A stretch of DNA of 64,000 bases from Micractinium sp. NFX-FRZ (Eukaryota; Chlorophyta; Trebouxiophyceae; Chlorellales; Chlorellaceae), in assembly GCA_029339195.1 (NCBI GenBank), contig JAPTJF010000005.1:124001-188000 (forward strand). The letters run 5' to 3'. Below the pieces are notes generated by a model. That model saw only the letters and a list, made by a program, of their open reading frames with translations. It ran no database searches and had not been told where the DNA came from. Within the stretch, counting starts at the first letter, position 1. Every line of letters begins with the position of its first letter. Positions 56,801 through 64,000 of the stretch are shown here, piece after piece. The position numbers were made by a program, and so were the translations under genes.

Positions 56801-59800
56801 CCTGTTCGAGTTGCTTGACCTGTGTGAGGTGCTGATCTTTTCCCGGGTCAAGATGATGCTGGATGTGCGGGAGCGCTCTTTGATCTGATTCACTCACCCG
56901 CCCTCGTTCTTTTCGTCCCTTCCCAAACGTGATTGCAGGTGCTCATCTTCTCCCAGTTCAAGATGATGCTTGATGTGCTGGAGGATTACCTGCGCATGGC
57001 GGGCCACTCGTGCGAGCGCATCGACGGATCCACCGCCTCACGCGACCGCCAGGCAGCTATCGACCGGTTCTCAAAGGGTGAGGCAGTGGGAGGCAAGCTT
57101 GCGGGGCAGAAAGGGGCGGGCAGGAAGGTGTGGGTGCGGTGGCTGCGCAGGAGGAGGAGGCGGTGGGATGCGCAGGACAAGGGTGGGTGGGCTGGTAGGC
57201 AGGGCAGGGGTGGGCAGGGCGAGGGTGGGGTGGGGCGGGGTGGGCCGCCACGCACCCTGCTCTCGCCGCCTCTGCTGCCTGCGCCCTGCCACCCTGCCTT
57301 CCACGCTGCCCCTCCTCCATCCTGCCTGCCCATTCGCCGACACGCTGCCGCCCGCGCATCGCCCCCCTTCCTGCAGAGGGCTCCGACGGCTTTGTGTTTT
57401 TGCTGTCCACGCGTGCCGGCGGGCAGGGCATCACCCTCACCGCCGCCGATACCTGCATCATCTACGACTCGGGTGGGGCACCTTTGTCAGAGGGGCATTT
57501 AAAGGGCCAGCAAAATGCTTCAGTACTGGTGGTGCCGAGTCAGCACCTGCATCTACAACTCGGATGGGTGGGCGGGGCGTTGATGGTTGATGTTTGGGGT
57601 GGGAGAAGAAAGTTTCTGGAAGGTGCAGGAGGCGGGTGGGCTGTTTGCACGGCAGCCCAGCACCAGGCCAGCACCGCCCCTCTGGGGACTGAACACTCCT
57701 TGGCGCAGTGCCCACCCCCTGCCAGCACTCACAGTTCTCCCCTGCCCCCCGTGTGTACCCCCCATCTGCAGACTGGAACCCCCAGAACGACCTGCAGGCC
57801 ATGGCGCGCTGCCACCGCATTGGGCAGGACAAGGAGGTCAGGGGGAGGGCGGCCGGGTGGGCACACAGCACTGGTGCAGGGGGACAAGCCAGGCCAGGGA
57901 GCCAGGCCGTGCCCGGTTCAGGGGCAGGTCGCGTCATGTCGCAATCACGTGTTCAAATTGCTGCATAAGCTGCACAAGCCCCAAGACTCACTGCAGCAGC
58001 TTCTCCTGTGCATGGCTGTTCCTTGGCGTGCCCCACCTGCGAATAGTGCCCCCTCCTGCCCGCCTGTCCGCCCCTGCAGGTCACCATCTACCGCCTGGTC
58101 TCCAAGAAGACGTGAGGGCACCACCCGGGAGGGGCCAGCCTGGGGCGATCCCTGGGTGCACCTTGCCGTGCATGCTATCATGACTCAGCCTTCCACCCTG
58201 GTTATATACCTTGAACCCTGGCACTGTCTATCGGCCAGCTGTTTGCCGCCAGAGTATTTGGCCTTGCTGCTCTCCAGCAAGACCGCTGCTGCCGCTGCGC
58301 TGCCAGTGCCCCCTCGTCTCCCCCCGCCCGCCCTCGTGCTCACCCTGTTGCGTTGCCTCTCTTCCTTTTGCTTGGCAGCTACGAGGCCAACGTGTTCGAG
58401 ATCAGCAGCCGCAAGTATGGTGAGTGCACTGGGCTGAAAGCAATGCCAGCACGGGTTGCAGTGGCGTCGCACCAGGTCCCTCGGATGCGCTGTTGCCAGC
58501 GCTCTGGGTTCGGCCCTGGCATCTTCATCCTCTTCCCTTCATTGCCTGCCACCATCCCGGGGGGCGGCCCGCTTTTCATGCTAGCCTCCTCAACACCTCC
58601 TCAACACCTCTCTGTTGCGCTGCAGGCCTGGGTGAGGCGATCCTGGGCAACCTGCTTCAACGCCCCGCACGCAACCATATGCTTAAGTCGTTTTCATTCA
58701 CTCTCTCCCTCGCTGCAGGCCTGGGTGAGGCGATCCTGGGCAACCTGCTTCAACGCCCCGCACGCAACCATCTGCTTTTAAGTCGTTCTCTTTCACTCTC
58801 TCCCTCGCTGCAGGCCTGGATGAGGCGATCCTGGGCAAAATCATATGCTTAAGTCGTTCTTACTCACTCTATTTCTTGCCACAGGCCTGGATGAGGCGAT
58901 CCTGGGCAACCTGGGCGCCCCCTCCGAGTCCAGCGGCGGGGGCGGCGGCAACCCCGAGGAGGACAGCAAGAAGATTGCGCAGCTGCTCAAGCACGGGGCG
59001 CACTGCCTGCACGAGATGGACGCGGCCAATGAGCAGGTGGGGTGGGTGGGATGTGCTGGGGCTTGGGGGTCATTGGGGAACGGTATGGGCGGGTGCAGGA
59101 CATCAGAAGGGTGGGGCCAATGAGCAGGTGGGGGCTTGCTATGTGCTGGGGTGGGGTCGGGGGCTGGGTGGGTGGGACGGCCTGCAAGGGCAGCGGGTGT
59201 GCGGGCGGGCACAGGAAGCCGTGCGTAGAGGATGGTAGGTTGGTGCAGCGTGTAGGTGGGCAGGGAGGGAGGCAGGTTGGGTTGAGCGGTGTTGCGGCGC
59301 CGCTGGCAGGTTTGGGGGCGATAGGTGTCCGCTCTTCCACCCCCTCCTGCTCTTTTGTGCACCCTCCCTCAACGGCTGTCTCCCCCGCAGGGCGGCGAGT
59401 TTGAGGCCGAGGGCATCGACGAAATCCTGCAGGGGCGCACCGAGAAGCGGCAGATCGGGGGGCGCGCGGGCAACACCTTCTCTGTGGCCACTTTTGCCGT
59501 GGAGGCGCCCTCGGTGAGTTACCTTGTGCTTCATTTCTTCTTGTTCCAACGGGGGCTCATGCTATGTGAGACCACATGTGCAGTGGAGGCTCCCTCGGCG
59601 AGCTTTCTTATGCAAAGGTGTTGGGTGGATTCAGTGTGCCCGTGGGTGCAGTTTGGTCCGTTTCTGTCGTCGGCAGTGGTGTCGACAGCCGCTCCATGCT
59701 GGACCTCCCTGCTCTGTGCCTTCCTCTCGCCACCAGGCTTGCCCCAATGCCGTCTCGCTTGCAGGCCAGCGGTGAGGGCGGGGCGGACGACCGCTCCTAC

Positions 59801-62800
59801 TGGACCTCCCTGCTGCCGGGGGCGGTGGATGAGCACGAAAAGGTGCAGGCCGCCAAGCGGGCGCCCGTCATCCTGGCGCCACGTCAGCGCAAGCAGATCG
59901 ACTACAAGGGGCAGGTAAAACTCAAGCAGCAAAACGGTACCTTCCAAGGGACACGGAAGGGCAAGTGTGCGCCTGTGATGTAGGTCAATCTGGGCATGCC
60001 TCCGTTGGGCATTCATGCAAACCTGCGCCTCCCTGCCTTCCCGTCCTCCCTCCCTCCCTGCCCATGCACCCGCCCCTCCTGCTTCCCCTGCCTGCAGCTG
60101 ACCGGCCGCGTGAGCGTGCAGGTCAGCGCCAGCGAGGACGCGGATTACGTCATGGATGCCAGCGCTGAGCAGGAGGACGACGACGACATCGTGTTCAATG
60201 TGGGCATGAACTTGGGTGGAGTGGGGCGGGGGTGGGGTGAACTGCTTCAAGTGGGGCGAGGTGGCGAGGGCTGGGTTGACGATTTGGCTGGGCAAGAGGA
60301 GAAGAGCGGGCCTTGTGGGATTTTGGAGGGAGAGGCATGGATTGCGGCGGCAGCGCGGTCGGAGCGGGGGCCACAGGCTGGGATGCGGCCGCCTGCAGCT
60401 GAGAGTGCTGTGCAGCACAGGGCCTCTTCACACTGCCCGCTCACGCCCCTACCCCGCCACATCACCCCCCTCCCTCCCAGCAGGGCAAGAAGGCCAAGAA
60501 GGGTGGCAAGGATTCAGGTGGCCCCAGCCAGAAACGGTGGACCCAGGCGGAGGTGTCCGAGTTCCTGCACACCCTCGTGCGCTTCGGGGAGGGGCGCGCC
60601 GAAGACGTGCGGAAGGAGGTGGGTTGAAATGTGCGGGGTGTCGGGGCTTGTTTGTGTAGGCGCCTGGGTGATGTGGTGGGCTGCTGGGAGAGGGACGCAG
60701 TTGGGAAGTGCGGCGGGATGTGGGCGGGCCTTGGGGCGTTTCCGTCCCGCCCCTGGCCGGCCAACCCTTACGACCACTGCCGTCGCAACCACGTAACGTA
60801 CCACTCAATGTGCCGCTCAATGTACCACTCAACTGCGTACTGATCTTGAGCAACCTTGGACACACCTCTCTGCAGGCCAACCTTGTGGAGCGCACCACCG
60901 AGGAGTGCGCTGAGCTGGAGGCCGGCGTGCTGCGCGCGCTGGGCCAGGCGTGCGAGCTGGAGGCGGCCCAGAAGGCGGAGCAGCAGAAGCAGCTGCAGGC
61001 AGCGGCAAATGCGCCTCTGCATGACCCGGAGGCGGGGGCTGGCGCAGCTGCTGCGGCTGCTGGCGGCAGCGGCAAGGGCAAGGACGGCGGCGGCAATGGC
61101 GGTGCGGAGCCAGAGGCTGCAGTGAATGATGAGGAGGAAGCCAAGAAGCAGCGTGCCAAGAAGGCCAAGGACCGCAGCATTGCAGAGGGGCTGGCGGCCT
61201 GGGTGGAGTCGGAGATGGGCGACGTGTCGCCCGCTGTAGCACACGTGAGTGGGTGGCTGGCTGGTTGCAGGGATGGGTGGGCGCCTGCCTGGGGGTCCTG
61301 GCTGCGGGGGTGCAAGGGGATGCCCTGGTGGGCTGCGGGGGCGGGCTGGGGGGCGTGTAGCCGCCTGCTCCCGCCTGCCTGCAGCACTGCGGCAGCTGCT
61401 GCTGTATCCATCCCTTCCTCCAGCTTCCCTATGCCCTGCCATGTAATCCTGCACCCACACTGTGCCCTGCCCCTGTGAACCCGGCTACCTCCCACTCCTT
61501 CAGCCAGTTTCCCAATGAATCCCCCCCTCCCCCCTGTGTTCCCCTCCCTGCTCTTCCCTCCACCTCCAGGCCCTGCGCTCCAAGCCCTTCCTCGACTGGG
61601 CCAACTCCCAGCCCTCCAAGACCCAGCACGCCCTCAAGCTGCGCAAGACCCTGGCAAGCTGGGTGCGGCGGCTGCAGGAGGAGGACGCCGAGGCGGCGGC
61701 GGCAGATGCACGAAGCCCCGGCAGCGGCGCACGCCACACCCTGCCCTGGTGCGCCCGCCTGTGCCGGGGCCTAACCTTCCTGCCTGGACTGGCTGTGTAG
61801 CTCCTGCCCCTGCAGTTCCTTCGCCCCTGAGCCTTACAAAACTTGTGGACCCTCACTTGCTTGAATCTGTCCAGCGGATATGCCAACGCCCCCCGCTGGC
61901 ATCCGTTGACACCCACCCTGCCTCCACTTGCTGCCCGCCTTGCAGGCTCAAGAGCTAGTCCCCTTCTGCCCCTAGGCAGCCACTGCTTGTTTGCAACCTT
62001 CCTGCTGACTCATGCCCTGTGTGACCCCTTGCGCAGGCTCAAGAACAAGTCCCCCGCCGGCTGGCACGGGCGCGGCGGCTGGCACGACGCCGACACCCAC
62101 TCCCTCATTCTGGCACTGCACCAGCTGGGCTGGGTGGCGCGCAAGGGGCGGGTGCAGTCGGAGCTGCTGGCCTCCTTGCTGCAAGACGAGCGGTGAGGGC
62201 GGGCGGGCGGGCGGGGAAGGGAGGGGTCCTTGGGGTATATTTGTTCGAAGTAGCGTTGCTAGGGAGGCGGGTGCAGGCTGGCAATGGTCTTTCAACCTGC
62301 GGGGCGAGCGGTGGTGCAGGCGAGGGGGAAGGGAAACGCCAGAGGGCTGGCGGGTGGCGCTGTGATGTGATGTTGGGCTCAATTGGTGGCAGGCGTCCAG
62401 GCCACGTGTGCGGTGCCTCTGCTTCCATAAGCAGCCCTTCCCGCCTGGTACGTGCCCCATTCGCTGGGCGCTTCCTCCGCAGCCCTTAGCCCCGGCCCCG
62501 GCCCTGCCCTTCCCCATACTGCCGCTCGCCCCTCTCCGCTCCCATCCACTTGGCAACCCCTGCCACTCACTCGCCCATCCCTGCCCCACCACCCCTCTGC
62601 AGCTTTGTCTTCCACAAGCGCGTGGGCAAGAAGCCAGAGGTGGGCACCCCCGGCGCCCTGCGCCAGCAGCAGCAGCAGCAGCAGGAGCAGGAGCAGGGGG
62701 TGCAGCCCATGGCTGCAGAGCCGGCGGCACAGCAGGCGCAGCAGGCGCAGCAGGGTAGGCAGCCTGAGGCGGCGACCGAAGCAGCGGGCGCAGGCGCCGC

Positions 62801-64000
62801 GGCGGCAGCGGCGGCGGCGGCGGCGGCGGGCCCGGCAGCCTCCCCGTTCACCTCCCCCTCCAAGGCCAAGGCGGGCCCGCGGTTGTTGGACCCAAAGGTG
62901 AGGCGGAGGGGCGCTTGGATGAGGGCATACAATGCTGAGCTTGCCATGCGTGGGTAGGGGAGGTGATTTGCACATGTCATGCAACACCTTCCTGGTTCCG
63001 CCCCGCGCTGGCGCCCCTGGTTCTGCTGTCCGTTGACCCTGCCGCCTGCTTGGTCCTGCCTCTCAGGAGTGGGGCGCCCTTCTCAAGGGGCTAGCCACCT
63101 TTATCAACAACGTGCTGCTGCCAGCGCTGGAGCAGCCGGCGCCCAAGCGGTGAGCGGGCGGGACGTGGTGCCGTCTGGGGCTGGCAAGAAATGCATGATG
63201 TTGTGGTTGAAAGCATGGCAAGCGCACGTGGCGCCGAAGATGTGTGCAGTGCGTGGAGAGCGCGTCGCCCTGCCCTGCCCTGCCTGCTCATAAGCTCTTC
63301 CTGCCCCTCCTGCCTCCCGCCCCGCAGCCTTGTTGCCAGCAAGCCTGCCGCAGCGGGCGCCGCCAACGGCCTGAACTCTTGCCACGGCAGCAGCGCCGAC
63401 CTGCAGCGTGCCCAGCAGGCACAGAAGCAGGCACAGAAGCAGCAGCAGCCGGGCGGGCTGGCCAAGCAGGCCGCCGCCAACGCAGCGGCAGCGGCGGCAG
63501 CAGCAGCGGCAGCAGGTGGAGACGAGCCCGAGGGCATCAGCCAGAGCAGCGACGCCACGCCGCCAGGGACCAAGGCGGCGGGCGTGACCAAGGGCACAGC
63601 CACGGCCTACACAAACCCGCTCACTTCGGTGGGTGGCGCTGGCGGCGCCAGCGGCAGCAAGCCGCCCTCTGCCGGGCGCAAGCCGCAGCTGGCGCTGCAG
63701 CCGAGCACAGGTGAGCCTGGTGCAGCCACTGTGGAGCTGATGTGGAATTGTTTGGGGTTAGGTGGTGCTTAAATGGGGTGCTTGCTGTGGGGGTGAATTC
63801 CCGCGTGCTGGGGTGCCCGCCGATCTCCCCACAGCAGCGCAGCCTGCGCAAGCAGGCCAGGCACCGTGCTGCATGCCCTCTCCCCACAGTGCTGCATGCC
63901 CACACAGTGCCGCATTCCTCTTCTCATCCCATTCATGTCAACCCCCACGCTGCTCCCTCACCTGCACACTGTCCCCCCTCCATCCGGCTGCGTCCTGCAG
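47813..64000 (+). CDS. CHD-type chromatin remodelling ATPase, 3' end beyond window
   Basis: 38 exons modelled, 1699 residues: 47813-47982, 48103-48279, 48477-48739, 48986-49146, 49597-49771, 50070-50225, 50534-50620, 50949-51100, 51917-52036, 52485-52566, 52765-52871, 53076-53157, 53362-53471, 53742-53861, 54352-54466, 54662-54733, 54895-54968, 55226-55294, 55546-55620, 55849-55929, 56325-56418, 56634-56689, 56939-57077, 57377-57472, 57772-57836, 58080-58111, 58379-58419, 58885-59036, 59391-59513, 59765-59914, 60098-60199, 60484-60618, 60876-61244, 61570-61748, 62037-62192, 62603-62897, 63067-63149, 63328-63710; the next acceptor ends at 64000. Order: acidic/basic N-terminus, two chromodomains (about 370-425 and 448-490; [14 protein letters not shown]), SNF2 ATPase with [40 protein letters not shown] and [10 protein letters not shown] (about 525-975), a SANT-like segment ([20 protein letters not shown]), and Gln/Ala-rich tail. 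Such nuclear ATPases slide nucleosomes; double chromodomains suggest the CHD1 class. Confidence 0.95.
51080..51719 (+). repeat. Seven-copy ~105-bp array of an exon end and its donor (CHD intron 8)
   Basis: The last 21 nt of CHD exon 8 (gtggaccc..gctggctcgag, coding VDPRWLE) recur at 51185, 51290, 51395, 51499, 51591 and 51699. Spacings are 105, 105, 105, 104, 92 and 108 bp; copies become more diverged to the right. Most keep a GTGGG-type donor after the block and a ttggcag-type acceptor before it. Confidence 0.92.
53840..54235 (+). repeat. Two echoes of CHD exon 14 end in the next intron
   Basis: The exon end (gtgctcaaagacaagggcctcttcatg plus gtgagc, ending 53861) is echoed at about 53960-53993 (gtgctcaaggacaag..ctg plus gtgagc) and more weakly at 54200-54230 (gtaaggataagaacctgctcctg). 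Confidence 0.75.
55009..55043. repeat. Telomere-like inverted repeat in a CHD intron
   Basis: Two TTTAGGG-like units (attagggttttaggg) are followed directly by CCCTAA-like units (ctaaccctgaaccctaaccc), a head-to-head telomere-like palindrome inside the intron after exon 54895-54968. Confidence 0.7.
56130..56345 (+). repeat. Three echoes of CHD exon 21 start before the real exon
   Basis: The acceptor and first codons of exon 21 (gcag/tacctgtgcaacgggctggagga at 56321) are preceded by copies at about 56132-56157, 56198-56227 and 56271-56290, all with a CAG acceptor before cacctgtgc/tacctgtgc. Confidence 0.85.
58620..58925 (+). repeat. Four-copy tandem array of CHD exon 28 start (94-bp unit)
   Basis: The block cag/gcctgg(g/a)tgaggcgatcctgggcaa begins near 58626, 58720, 58814 and 58885. 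The first three are 94 bp apart and include the pyrimidine tract. Only the last opens into the long exon; the first two read gcctgg/gtgagg, which is itself a donor. Confidence 0.92.

Overview
The window looks like nuclear DNA of a GC-rich green alga, most likely a Chlorella-type trebouxiophyte (inference). It has many short GT-AG introns, a plant-type violaxanthin de-epoxidase, an IDM1-like PHD/acetyltransferase, and TGTAA motifs (the chlorophyte polyadenylation signal) just downstream of several stop codons. There is no operon structure and no recognisable rRNA, tRNA or CRISPR array. I built gene models by hand from splice sites, reading-frame continuity and protein motifs. In every model the exon phases join without a break, which is the main support for the exon coordinates.

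Left part (1-20456), all on the minus strand: the 5' portion of a CutC-type gene (cut by the window edge), a 94-residue unknown protein, a 22-exon gene for a 1622-residue protein with seven CCCH zinc fingers plus a UBA-like segment, a gene-poor 1.8 kb stretch, and violaxanthin de-epoxidase (xanthophyll cycle, thylakoid lumen). VDE is divergent from an IDM1-like chromatin gene, with only 173 bp between the two start codons.

Middle (20630-46952): the IDM1-like gene (+), a small cysteine-rich secreted protein (-), a 25-exon FAD oxidoreductase fused to a Rieske [2Fe-2S] domain (+), then on the minus strand an unknown 186-residue protein, a CREST-like seven-transmembrane protein, a lactonase/6-phosphogluconolactonase-type beta-propeller, an unknown 304-residue protein and gamma-SNAP (membrane fusion).

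Right part (47813-64000): one very large CHD-type chromatin remodeller (+), at least 38 exons, running off the right edge exactly at a splice acceptor.

The most unusual feature is not a gene. Many introns, above all in the CHD gene but also in VDE, the FAD/Rieske gene and the CREST-like gene, contain imperfect tandem copies of the neighbouring exon edge together with its splice site. I call these exon-edge echoes. In addition, six of about 129 modelled introns use a GC donor, and the FAD/Rieske gene has exons of 13, 16 and 22 nt.
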